Notes under the pieces: generated by a model
What the model saw: the letters and a program-made list of their open reading frames with translations, nothing else
Database searches by the model: none
What the model was told of the DNA's origin: nothing
In this document: positions 1 to 6,762 of the stretch, one piece after another
Position numbering within the stretch: position 1 is the stretch's first letter
Layout: each line of letters begins with the position of its first letter
Origin: GCA-2731375 sp964590195
GTDB taxonomy: Bacteria > Pseudomonadota > Alphaproteobacteria > GCA-2731375
Assembly (NCBI GenBank): GCA_964590195.1
Contig: CAZPWJ010000053.1
Span: forward strand, 1-31,877
DNA: 31,877 nt
Direction: 5' to 3'
Translations under genes and position numbers: made by a program

Positions 1-444
1 TGGAAGCACCCTACATGAAGTGGGTGTCTGCGTTAACCGGATAGGCACGCAATATGGAAACAATTTACTATATTTAGATAGATAAAAAATGACATCGTGT
101 AATTACCAGCAAAAACAGCCCGTTCGTCTTTTTTTTGCATAATCTCATTTTTCCATTTTATTTTTTGCTCATCTCAAACGAAATCTATCTCTTTTTGCAT
201 ATGGCATAAGCCTCTGTCCCGCGCCTCCATGCAGGAAATATCCCGCAAGGGAATGCCGCCACCGCGATCAGACCGGGCAAAAGGCCATCAAACAGGGGCA
301 TTGCCTGGTACGGTCAGCGCCAAGGGTATCTCCCCGGCGAATTCGAAATGTGGCTTCTCGACGATTTTGGGATGGTGGAGCGGGAAAACCCTGGCGCGGC
401 GGAAAAGGGCTGACTACAGTCGTTGCGATAATTTGGAGACGGCC
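1..444. other. AT-rich edge region without a recognised gene
   Basis: No convincing gene is seen here. One frame at the very left (3-44) reads EAPYMKWVSALTG and then a stop, so it could be the last codons of a plus-strand gene lying outside the window, but it is too short to assign. Bases 6-27 can form a 6-bp hairpin (one G-U pair) without a following T-run. Bases about 60-210 are strongly AT-rich compared with the rest of the window. They carry T-tracts followed by GC at about 131, 161 and 192, roughly 30 bp apart. An open frame upstream of the cupin (229-444) is in frame with it, but its composition does not look like protein and the ribosome site supports the internal start at 445. Confidence 0.5.
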
Positions 445-750
445 ATGAGCGAGTTGCTACGTCCAGGGAAATTCACGGCGCCGGTCGATGCCGACCGGGT
501 CGCCGCCGATTGGCGGCAACGGGGCTATTCCTGTAACCTGTTCGTTGACCCGCCCGGACAGCAATGGCTGGATTTCACCCATGCCACCAATGAACTGGTC
601 GTGGTGGTCGAGGGCCGCCTGGAAATGACCGTGGGCGATGTGCGCCTGGAAATGGGGCCGGGCGACGAAGTCTTCATTCCCGCCCATGCGGTTCATTCGG
701 TCTGCAACATACATGACGGCGTATCGCGCTGGCTGTTCGGCTATGATTGA
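445..750 (+). CDS. Small single-domain cupin protein
   Basis: A 101-residue protein that is essentially one cupin beta-barrel. The first half carries NELVVVVEGRLEMTVGD, which matches the cupin pattern of a strand ending in G before the second motif, and the second half carries GPGDEVFIPAHAVHSVCN, the usual PGD-x-(V/I)-x-IP-x-x-x-x-H motif with a candidate metal-ligand histidine. The start at 445 is chosen because GGAGACGG lies just before it; the frame stays open to 229, but that stretch looks non-coding. It is the first gene of a tight three-gene set with an NTF2-like protein and an FMN hydroxy-acid dehydrogenase (11 bp and 2 bp gaps). Such small cupins may be sensors, isomerases or dioxygenase-like enzymes. 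The substrate cannot be told from sequence. Confidence 0.85.
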   Translation: MSELLRPGKFTAPVDADRVAADWRQRGYSCNLFVDPPGQQWLDFTHATNELVVVVEGRLEMTVGDVRLEMGPGDEVFIPAHAVHSVCNIHDGVSRWLFGYD

Positions 751-761
751 GGAGAGGTGCG

Positions 762-1172
762 ATGAGTACCAATAACTTGGACAGGCAAACCCTGGAACAA
801 TTGACCAAGGCTTTCACCGAGACCTTTAACGACAATGATCTGGACGCCATGATGAGCTACTTCGCCGACGATGGCGCGGCCTATGACCAGCATGACGGCA
901 CATTGGCGGAAGGTCTGGATGCCATCCGCGCCGCCTTTCAACCGCAGTTCGATGGTGAATTCGGTGTCATGCGTTTCGCCGCCGAAGATCTGTTCATTGA
1001 CCCCGAACAGGGTAAAACCATGATCTCGTGGCTGTGCAGTTTCGACACCCCGCGCGGCCGGGCCGGCTGGCGGGGCCTGGATATTCTACATTTCAACGGC
1101 GCCGGCAAAATCACCACGAAACTGACCTACGCAAAAGCCAAGGTTCTGAAATTAGCAGCAGTGGAAGATTAA
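762..1172 (+). CDS. NTF2/SnoaL-like small protein
   Basis: A 136-residue protein with the layout of the NTF2-like (SnoaL / ketosteroid-isomerase-like) superfamily. An N-terminal helix (LTKAFTETFNDNDLDAMMSY) is followed by FADDGAAYDQHDG and a second helix with the typical GLDAIRAAF. Mixed strands ending in GLDILHFNGAGKITTKLTY then resemble the final strand pair of this fold. ATG 762 is preferred over the TTG at 747 because GGAGAGG (751-757) is well placed for it. It lies 11 bp after the cupin and 2 bp before the FMN enzyme, so the three are almost surely co-transcribed. NTF2-like proteins of this size can be isomerases, dehydratases or simple ligand binders; the catalytic role is not determined here. 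Confidence 0.8.
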   Translation: MSTNNLDRQTLEQLTKAFTETFNDNDLDAMMSYFADDGAAYDQHDGTLAEGLDAIRAAFQPQFDGEFGVMRFAAEDLFIDPEQGKTMISWLCSFDTPRGRAGWRGLDILHFNGAGKITTKLTYAKAKVLKLAAVED

Positions 1173-1174
1173 AT

Positions 1175-2275
1175 ATGTTTCGAGACAATCGTAGTAGCAG
1201 CGGCACCCAGTTGCGCTTTCAAGCCTTGCACGAAATTGCCGCCGAGGCACGAAGCCGCCTGCCCCGCAATATCTGGGACTATATGCGCGGCGCGACCGAG
1301 ACGGAGACCACCGCCAAGCGTAACCGCATGGCCATCGACAGCCTGGCCCTGCGCCCCCGGGTACTGCGCGACGTGCAGGATATCAGCCTGTCGAGCACGT
1401 TTCTTGGCGCCGATCTGGAGCTGCCCCTGACATTCGCGCCGATCGGCTCGCTACAGTCTTTCGACCCCGAGGGCGGCGCGGCGGCAGCGCGGGCGGCGGC
1501 CCGTCACGGCATGATGACCACGCTCAGCTCGGTCTCGGCGCCGGGCCTGGAGGAAACGGCGGCGGCGGCGCCCGGTCCGAAAATTTTTCAGCTTTATGTG
1601 CGCGGTGACGACGCCTGGGTCGACGAGCATGCGGAGAGGGCCATTGCCGCGGGTTATACCGCCTTTTGCCTGACCGTGGATGTGGCGGTCTACAGCCGCC
1701 GCGAGCGGGACATCGTCAACCGCTTCGTCAAGCCATGGCGACGGGATGCCGGCGGGCAGAACCATCAGGCGGCGCTGAACTGGAAGGACGTGGAACGCTT
1801 CAAGGCAAAACACGATATCCCGCTGTTGATCAAGGGCGTGATGACGGCGGAAGACGCGGTCATCGCCTGCGACCTGGGCGTCGACGGGGTCTGGGTTTCC
1901 AATCACGGCGGCCGGCAGCTGGATCAGGCCCAGGGCGCCCTGGCCGTGCTGCCCGAGATTGTCGACGCCATGGAAGACCGGGCGGCGGTGATCGTCGATG
2001 GCGGCTTCCTGCGCGGCACGGACGTGATCAAGGCCATCGCCTTGGGCGCCGACGTGGTCGGCCTGGGCCGTCTGACCGCCATGGGTCTGGGCGCCGGCGG
2101 CGAAGAGGGCCTGACGCGGGCCATGGATCTGTTGGCCGAGGAGATGCAGATCGCCATGGGTTTGCTGGGCCTGACGCGGTTGGATCAACTGGGGCCGGAA
2201 TGCGTCACCGATGCGCCGGTGGCGGACGCCCCCGACGTCCTCAGCGCCTTTCCCTTACTGGACCCAAATCGATAG
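1175..2275 (+). CDS. FMN-dependent alpha-hydroxy-acid dehydrogenase/oxidase
   Basis: A 366-residue TIM-barrel flavoenzyme of the lactate dehydrogenase LldD / glycolate oxidase family, which oxidises a 2-hydroxy acid to the 2-oxo acid. The signature SNHGGRQLD contains the catalytic base His244 and substrate-binding Arg247. LLIKGV supplies the FMN-interacting Lys220, FQLYV carries the conserved active-site Tyr, and VDGGFLRG followed by GADVVGLGR forms the FMN phosphate site. The region after LTVDV (RERDIVNRF, then a short linker) is shorter than in membrane-bound LldD, so a soluble enzyme is likely. The start at 1175 has GGAAG upstream and sits 2 bp after the NTF2-like gene; the frame is open further upstream inside that gene. 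Substrate is unknown. The neighbouring cupin and NTF2-like proteins hint at one small catabolic or detoxifying route. Confidence 0.92.
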   Translation: MFRDNRSSSGTQLRFQALHEIAAEARSRLPRNIWDYMRGATETETTAKRNRMAIDSLALRPRVLRDVQDISLSSTFLGADLELPLTFAPIGSLQSFDPEGGAAAARAAARHGMMTTLSSVSAPGLEETAAAAPGPKIFQLYVRGDDAWVDEHAERAIAAGYTAFCLTVDVAVYSRRERDIVNRFVKPWRRDAGGQNHQAALNWKDVERFKAKHDIPLLIKGVMTAEDAVIACDLGVDGVWVSNHGGRQLDQAQGALAVLPEIVDAMEDRAAVIVDGGFLRGTDVIKAIALGADVVGLGRLTAMGLGAGGEEGLTRAMDLLAEEMQIAMGLLGLTRLDQLGPECVTDAPVADAPDVLSAFPLLDPNR

Positions 2276-2297
2276 CTTCGATAGAGCGCTAACGAAG
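2276..2297. terminator. Hairpin between convergent genes
   Basis: CTTCG at 2276-2280 pairs with CGAAG at 2293-2297. After one A-A mismatch, TAG pairs with CTA around an AGCG loop, giving eight pairs in total. It lies exactly between the stop of the FMN enzyme and the last codons of the minus-strand envelope unit. No T-run follows on either strand, so it is not a classical intrinsic terminator. It might act in both directions with Rho or protect 3' ends. Confidence 0.3.
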
Positions 2298-2894
2298 ATC
2301 GGGCAGACTGGCCAGCATACGCCGGGCCAGATCGTCCAGCATTGAGGCAACAGCATCGTCATCGCCCTGGAACGCCGCTGCCCGCAGAATGGCGATGGGC
2401 AGGGAAAACAGCGACAGCGGCGGATCGCCCGAATTGCGCGAGGCCGCCGCGTGCGACCGCCACAGCAGCGCGCCATCACGGGCCCGAATGATCTCGGCAC
2501 CAAGATGGATGTATTTTTGCGACCAGACCAAGGCATTGTCGTGCCCCGCACGCAACAGCCGCCAGCGCAGGAAGGCCGGGCATCTATTGGCGGCGGCGAA
2601 ATGGCGGGCATCGGCGGGATGTTCCAGATCCACCGCCATGGCGCGTACCAGACGACGGCGCTCGATCGGGTGGATCACCCGCGCAACGCGGCCACTAAGC
2701 TGCCGAGCCAGGGCGGCGCTTATACGTTCACCGGCGGCAACACCCGCGCCATTCGGGCCGGGCAGCACCACCACGCAGCGCGGCGCCTCCTCATAATAGG
2801 CGCGCAGGGCCCCGGTTGGCGCCGCGACGCTGACGATGGGCACGAGGCAGGTCAAAATTATGCCCCCCAATAAGCCCTTTGCGCGCCAAACCAT
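2289..2894 (-). CDS. Small exported protein, last gene of envelope cluster
   Basis: A 201-residue protein with an N-terminal signal peptide (MVWRAKGLLGGIILTCLVPI, cleavage likely after VSVAA). The mature part begins with a strand, RCVVVLPGPNGAG, followed by a helix and another strand. This resembles the opening of GNA1162/DUF799 or CsgG-like outer-envelope proteins, and the tail LFSLPIAILRAAAFQGDDDA also recalls that family, but the match is by eye and weak. There is no lipobox cysteine. ATG 2894 is chosen over the TTG at 2912 because it overlaps the previous stop as TAATG and has GGAGG at good spacing. It is the distal gene of the second envelope transcription unit. Confidence 0.75.
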   Translation of the reverse strand: MVWRAKGLLGGIILTCLVPIVSVAAPTGALRAYYEEAPRCVVVLPGPNGAGVAAGERISAALARQLSGRVARVIHPIERRRLVRAMAVDLEHPADARHFAAANRCPAFLRWRLLRAGHDNALVWSQKYIHLGAEIIRARDGALLWRSHAAASRNSGDPPLSLFSLPIAILRAAAFQGDDDAVASMLDDLARRMLASLPDLR

Positions 2895-3769
2895 TATCCG
2901 GCCCTCCGGCAAGGCGTGTTCAGTTCGATCACGCCAGGCACGGCGCGGCCATCGACCTCTATATCGCCAACCCGAACGGCGGCGCCGTGAAACGCGTAGC
3001 GGGCCCTGATGGCGCTGGCGCGGCCATATGCGCCATTCAGTATTCGGTCCAGGCCGCCCAGCAGATGCGCATCGACTTGGCGCGGGAAAACCCGCATGGC
3101 CGGGGCACCGCCCGAGAGGCCGTGACGCTGGGCAATGGCGCGCAGGTCTCGGCGTTCGGCATCGGTCAACTGGCCGCTGGGCTGCCTGGCAAAGCCGCTG
3201 TATCGGTCATGGTTGGGATGCCAGTTTCGCCCCGGCGCACCCTCGGCCACATATAATTCGCCGACACTTGGGCTAAGCGCCACGCGCATGCCGAAGCAGT
3301 CACGCAAGTGCCTGTACAGGCCCGCCCGCTCGCTGACCGAGTTCGGCCAGGCCAGCTCGATCGCCGGTCCCTGGCCATGCTCCAACAGACGCAGCAAGAC
3401 CCGGCCCTGCGCGGCTTCAGTTTTGATGTCCGCCACATTCTTGGTTCTTACTGGCTGCGGGGTTGGTTTTTGCACCGCTTTTCGAACGGGCTTCTTTATG
3501 GGGCTGGGACGCAAGGGCTGCACCTGCGCTGCCTTGGTTTTCGCCTTGATGCTGGGTTGCAAGGTGCGCAGTGGCGGCGGTGGTGCTTTTCGCGGCGGCG
3601 CGGGCAGCAGCACGGCACGGGGTTCAGGCCGTGCCGGCGACGGCTTCATGGGCGCCGCTTCAACTGGCCTCGAGGGCACCTGCTGCAGGGGCTCGTTCGC
3701 GATCAACAGCACCGCCAACAGGGCGGACAAGCCCACGGACGCGCCACCAATGAGCAGCCGGCGCGGCAT
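2894..3769 (-). CDS. Inner-membrane-anchored Pro/Lys-rich periplasmic protein (TonB-like layout)
   Basis: A 291-residue protein with a single transmembrane anchor at about residues 5-24 and a short cytosolic N-terminus. A Pro-, Lys- and Arg-rich extended segment follows (about 27-115, with runs such as PPRKAPPPPLRTLQPS), then a globular C-terminal domain of about 175 residues (from GRVLLRLLEHGQGPAIELAW). The layout is that of TonB/TolA-type proteins that reach across the periplasm. The C-terminal domain is not recognisably TonB; it has conserved-looking stretches such as DRYSGFARQPSG and a final beta-rich part. It follows the preceding gene by 3 bp and overlaps the next by one base. A partner of the TolQ-like and ExbD-like proteins in this cluster is the best guess. 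No known family was recognised. Confidence 0.85.
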   Translation of the reverse strand: MPRRLLIGGASVGLSALLAVLLIANEPLQQVPSRPVEAAPMKPSPARPEPRAVLLPAPPRKAPPPPLRTLQPSIKAKTKAAQVQPLRPSPIKKPVRKAVQKPTPQPVRTKNVADIKTEAAQGRVLLRLLEHGQGPAIELAWPNSVSERAGLYRHLRDCFGMRVALSPSVGELYVAEGAPGRNWHPNHDRYSGFARQPSGQLTDAERRDLRAIAQRHGLSGGAPAMRVFPRQVDAHLLGGLDRILNGAYGRASAIRARYAFHGAAVRVGDIEVDGRAVPGVIELNTPCRRAG

Positions 3770-3772
3770 GGC

Positions 3773-4276
3773 CTAGTTCATCCGGCTGGCGGCGAACAAC
3801 AGCTCCATCTCTTCGGAAAGCGCATGCAGCTCACGCCGCCGCTGGCTGGGACTCATGAAGGTGGGCTGTCCGTTGACCGATGCGACGGGCCCGGTGGCCA
3901 GAACTTCCGCCCGGCGCTGCCGGACCTCCCCGTCCTCAATGGCCGGCGGGATCAGGTTCGGGTTCGTGGTGCGCTCGCCGGTTTTCTTGATCGCGTGCGC
4001 CTCTGGCGCAGCCAGCCTGGGCTGCACCGGCATCGGCGGCACGGCAGCCTGGACCGGCACCTCGACGGGGGCGGCCTGTATTGGCGCCGGCGCCTCATCC
4101 ATGACCTTTTCAACCATCGCCGCCGTGGCTTCGCGCCCGGCCGTGACCGTGCTTTTCGCGGCGGCGCTGACCTTGTGCAATACACCATTGGCATCTTCGG
4201 GGAGCGGCAGCTGGCCGCCGGTGAAAAGATAGAACAGGGCGCCAACGACGACGAGATTGAAGATCAGGAACCGCAT
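3773..4276 (-). CDS. Short inner-membrane-anchored periplasmic protein of unknown family
   Basis: A 167-residue protein. One N-terminal membrane segment (MRFLIFNLVVVGALFYLF) is followed by a helical stretch (ANGVLHKVSAAAKSTVT), an Ala/Pro-rich linker (about residues 60-105), and a charged helical C-terminus containing SQRRRELHALSEEMELLF. The start at 4276 lies inside the end of the TolQ-like gene (13-bp overlap) and is preceded by a strong AAAGGAG site with 7-base spacing, so it is preferred over the longer open frame that reaches 4600. The overlap predicts translational coupling with the TolQ-like subunit. With the TonB-like gene downstream it forms a pair of anchored, periplasm-reaching proteins. 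No characterised family was recognised. Confidence 0.82.
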   Translation of the reverse strand: MRFLIFNLVVVGALFYLFTGGQLPLPEDANGVLHKVSAAAKSTVTAGREATAAMVEKVMDEAPAPIQAAPVEVPVQAAVPPMPVQPRLAAPEAHAIKKTGERTTNPNLIPPAIEDGEVRQRRAEVLATGPVASVNGQPTFMSPSQRRRELHALSEEMELLFAASRMN

Positions 4277-4794
4277 GGGATTACTCCTTTCGAAGATGTC
4301 TTGGCTTCCACCCAGGCCGCGCTTATGGACAACAGGGCGCGCAGCAGGGCCGAGGTCGGCAGACCGATGACCGTGGTCATGAAGGCCAGGCTGAAACGCT
4401 CGGTCAGGCCACGAATAACCTCCTGCACCGTTTCGGGCGTCAGGCTTTGCCCGGCCAATTCGCCAATGCCCAGGGAAATGCCGAACAAGGTATAGGTCAG
4501 GGCCAGGGTGGCGATGCCGTTGGCGGCATGCAGGCCGGCCTCGTGCCAGGCCTGGCGCTGTTCGGCGCGCAGGTTCCGGTCCAGCAGCCGTTGCCAGCAA
4601 TACAGGGTAGCCAGGATCAATAAGGACAGCAGGCCCAGAAAAACCCCGCCCAGGACACGGGCGGCCCAGGCCAGGATATCGCCCGGCTCGGGCGCGCCCA
4701 TGGCCAGGGACAGGGCCAGCACCAGAACCACGGCGCCGAGGAAATAGCTGAGGGCGCGGGAGCCGCCGTTCAGCAATCCCATTACCGCCGACAT
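4264..4794 (-). CDS. Small MotA/TolQ/ExbB-like proton-channel subunit
   Basis: A 176-residue integral membrane protein with four predicted membrane segments (about 14-34, 41-67, 92-114 and 134-158). The last two carry the MotA/TolQ/ExbB signature: LTYTLFGISLGIGELAG, then a short loop, then ERFSLAFMTTVIGLPTSALL, with Thr residues at the positions where TolQ/ExbB have channel Thr residues. Family members form pentamers that use proton flow, with an ExbD/TolR/MotB dimer, to drive work in the envelope. It is unusually short: the large cytosolic loop between segments 2 and 3 is nearly absent (about 25 residues). Its probable ExbD-like partner is encoded at 12856-13314, at the start of the other transcription unit. 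It begins 1 bp after the preceding stop. Confidence 0.72.
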   Translation of the reverse strand: MSAVMGLLNGGSRALSYFLGAVVLVLALSLAMGAPEPGDILAWAARVLGGVFLGLLSLLILATLYCWQRLLDRNLRAEQRQAWHEAGLHAANGIATLALTYTLFGISLGIGELAGQSLTPETVQEVIRGLTERFSLAFMTTVIGLPTSALLRALLSISAAWVEAKTSSKGVIPCGS

Positions 4795-4795
4795 C

Positions 4796-5191
4796 CTAGC
4801 GCCGCCCCTGCTTGGCCGACATCACGCTTTGCGTCGAGATGCCCAGTTGCGCCAGCCAGGTATCGGCCATGGCGCGGCTTTTCTCGGCCGAGGCATGGAC
4901 CAGAAAGGTCAGGTCGTAATTCGCGAAGGCGCGGCGCACCTGGGGCGTATTGCGGCCCACCAGCTTGTCATCGCGCAGAACCATGCGCTCCAGATCCAGC
5001 AGGCGCCGCTGCGCGCCTTCCAGGCGGACCTGGCGTTCGGCCGGCGTGATTTCGCCGTCCAGCATGGTCTCGATCAACAAAGCGCGCTCCCGCTCCATAT
5101 TGGCCAGGGTGTCGGCCTTGGCTGGAGCCGCGACGGCGGCGGCAACAAGGAGCGCCGCCATGGGCAGAGCAATTTTCAGGGACTGTTTCAT
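4796..5191 (-). CDS. Small exported helical protein
   Basis: A 131-residue protein with a clear signal peptide (MKQSLKIALPMAALLVAAAV, cleavage after AAPAKA). The mature part is about 105 residues, nearly all helical and charged (MERERALLIETMLDGEITPA, then QRRLLDLERMV). The start at 5191 is chosen because AGGA lies 8 bases before it; two upstream in-frame ATGs are too near or too far from that site. It follows the longer coiled-coil protein at 5217-6095 and precedes the TolQ-like gene by 1 bp. It may bind that coiled-coil protein or peptidoglycan, but nothing in the sequence proves either. No family was recognised. Confidence 0.8.
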   Translation of the reverse strand: MKQSLKIALPMAALLVAAAVAAPAKADTLANMERERALLIETMLDGEITPAERQVRLEGAQRRLLDLERMVLRDDKLVGRNTPQVRRAFANYDLTFLVHASAEKSRAMADTWLAQLGISTQSVMSAKQGRR

Positions 5192-5216
5192 GATCATGGT
5201 CCTTCGCTGCAAATGA

Positions 5217-6095
5217 TCAGTTGACGAAATATTTCACTGCCGAGGCCGGTTTTGCGCTGATCGGCAGCTCGCTGTCGCCAAGTTCGGCATCCATCACGGT
5301 TTCCGACAACGCCATGGCATCCAGGGCGACCAGCTTGGCCATGTAGCCAATGATGTTCTGTTCCTGCTCCAGGATCGCCACGCCGGCCTGGGTATCGGCC
5401 AGCATCTGGCGGATAAAATCGGCCTTGCTGGCGGGCTGGCCAGGCAGTTGCGGCTTTGTATTCATGGGATGGGCCCGGATGGCGGCGGCCAGGGTCTCCA
5501 CCGCGCTCATATTGGCGGCGTATTCCTGGGCGTATTTGCTTTCCGGCACGGTCGGGGCCGACAAGACAGCCAGGTCAACCTTGGCCAGGGAGCCTTTGAA
5601 ACGCTCGCGGGCCTGCTGTTGTTGCGAGACCAGTTGCAGCCGCGCCGGCGTCATCGCGCCCTTTTCCTGGCCCAGTTTTTTCAACAACCGCTCCAAGGTC
5701 CGTTGCTTGGTCCGCATATGCCGTTGACGCAGGTCGGCCTTGCGTTTCATCAGGGTGATGAATTCCCGCTTCTGCGCCAGGAACTGATGGCGCAGTTCCA
5801 CCTTCAGCTCGCCATCCGCCTGCCGGATGGCGGTGCGCAGATCCTCCAGGGTCTGGCCTTTCAGGCCGATTTCGCTGTCCGCTTCCTGGATCGCGCCGGA
5901 CAGGGCGGACTGTGCGAAATCGTGATCGAGGGATTTCTTCAGGTAGTTGGCCGGCAGTTTGATCAGTTTTTCGCTGGCCACGGGCTGCCAGCTCGGCAGC
6001 TCGGCACTCTTGGCCAGCGCATAATTCGGCGCGAACATCGCCAAGACCAGGGCCAGGCTGGGTCCGACAAAAAGCGCCTGTTTCGAAGGTTTCAT
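5217..6095 (-). CDS. Exported coiled-coil protein
   Basis: A 292-residue protein with a signal peptide (about residues 1-28, ending YALA). Its mature region is dominated by long charged helices. The segment from about 85 to 185 (LRHQFLAQKREFITLMKRKA, then RTLERLLKKLGQEK) has the heptad feel of a coiled coil. A second helical part (about 225-265) precedes a short tail. A strong AGGAGG lies 7 bases before the ATG at 6095 and is shared with the stop region of the lipoprotein gene upstream. It sits in the second envelope unit between a lipoprotein and another exported helical protein. A periplasmic spacer or scaffold role is inferred; no known domain was recognised. Confidence 0.85.
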   Translation of the reverse strand: MKPSKQALFVGPSLALVLAMFAPNYALAKSAELPSWQPVASEKLIKLPANYLKKSLDHDFAQSALSGAIQEADSEIGLKGQTLEDLRTAIRQADGELKVELRHQFLAQKREFITLMKRKADLRQRHMRTKQRTLERLLKKLGQEKGAMTPARLQLVSQQQQARERFKGSLAKVDLAVLSAPTVPESKYAQEYAANMSAVETLAAAIRAHPMNTKPQLPGQPASKADFIRQMLADTQAGVAILEQEQNIIGYMAKLVALDAMALSETVMDAELGDSELPISAKPASAVKYFVN

Positions 6096-6106
6096 TATTT
6101 TCCCTC

Positions 6107-6667
6107 CTAGTTCCGGGTCCAGTAGCGCACCCGGCGCAATTCCGATTTCAGGTCGGCTGAGACATTGGCAACCGAGAACTGACCCACCGCCTTGCGGTCA
6201 CGCAGACCGAGCAGGATTTCCATGCTTTCCACGAAGGAAGAACCATCGGTGAAATACAGATCCGCGCCCTGGAATGTCTGTTTGAACGTCTCCAGATTGG
6301 CCCGGGCCTGGGCCACGTCGCCGCCCTTGAAATGGTTCTGGATTCCCACCGCGTAGGCGCGCATGCGTTCATCAACGGCGACACCGGCGGCCTCGGGGCC
6401 AACCTCGGCCTCGCATTTATCCAACAAGCGGGCCGAGGCAAGATAGCGCGCAGGGGAGCCTTCGGCTCTGGCCTGCCCGTCCAGCGCCAAGGCGTCATCA
6501 CGGCATTGGCGATAGCCGCGCATGGCCGAAATCTCGGCATAACGGGCCTGACGAAAGCCGATGCCCTCGTGCTGCTGCGCCGTGGTCACGGGGTTGCAGG
6601 CCGTGGCCAAAAACGCCATGCCAAGAGCCAAGGCGCTTTTCGCCAATAGATGATTTGTCCGGTGCAT
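6107..6667 (-). CDS. Putative lipoprotein, first gene of second envelope unit
   Basis: A 186-residue protein whose N-terminus (LAKSALALGMAFLATAC) is a lipoprotein-type signal peptide with the modified cysteine at about residue 24. The lipobox is slightly off-consensus (ATAC, with Leu one place further upstream). The residue after Cys is Asn, not Asp, so outer-membrane sorting is expected. The mature protein is helical, with TPR-like spacing (RYLASARLLDKCEAEV, NHFKGGDVAQARANLETFKQ), but no firm repeat assignment is possible. Good ribosome site GAAGGGG before ATG 6667. It lies 33 bp downstream of the shared promoter-like element at 6701-6736. It could be the outer-membrane anchor of the apparatus, analogous in role to Pal, but it has no OmpA-like domain. 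Confidence 0.82.
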   Translation of the reverse strand: MHRTNHLLAKSALALGMAFLATACNPVTTAQQHEGIGFRQARYAEISAMRGYRQCRDDALALDGQARAEGSPARYLASARLLDKCEAEVGPEAAGVAVDERMRAYAVGIQNHFKGGDVAQARANLETFKQTFQGADLYFTDGSSFVESMEILLGLRDRKAVGQFSVANVSADLKSELRRVRYWTRN

Positions 6668-6700
6668 AAGCCAGCCCCTTCATAATTGTTCCGTTTCAGA

Positions 6701-6736
6701 ACTGGCTATGGGGGGGCCAGGACAGTTTTTTCGCCC
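6701..6736 (-). promoter_or_regulatory. Shared promoter-like element, copy 2
   Basis: On the minus strand this reads GGGCGAAAAAACTG, a C-rich spacer, then CCCATAGCCAGT. It is nearly the same as the element at 13365-13399: the A-rich block, the CCTG core and ATAGCCAGT match, with a 1-base difference in length. Both copies sit just upstream of the first gene of an envelope unit (here 33 bp before ATG 6667). The paired blocks, about 15-16 bases apart, suggest a -35/-10-type promoter of an alternative sigma factor or an activator site. The sigma type cannot be named. Confidence 0.6.
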
Positions 6737-6762
6737 AGGGCCGATATAATTTTAAAAAGATG

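Noticed and set aside
1..85. Fragment of a transposase or integrase at the left edge
   Set aside because: Short open stretches exist in two frames, but none has a recognisable motif, and no terminal repeats are visible.
747..761. Upstream TTG start for the NTF2-like gene
   Set aside because: The ribosome site GGAGAGG lies after this TTG and fits ATG 762.
6701..6736. Sigma54-type promoter (GG-N10-GC) in the shared element
   Set aside because: The 6701-6736 copy has GG and GC 10 bases apart, but the 13365-13399 copy has GA in place of GG, and the surrounding consensus is poor in both.
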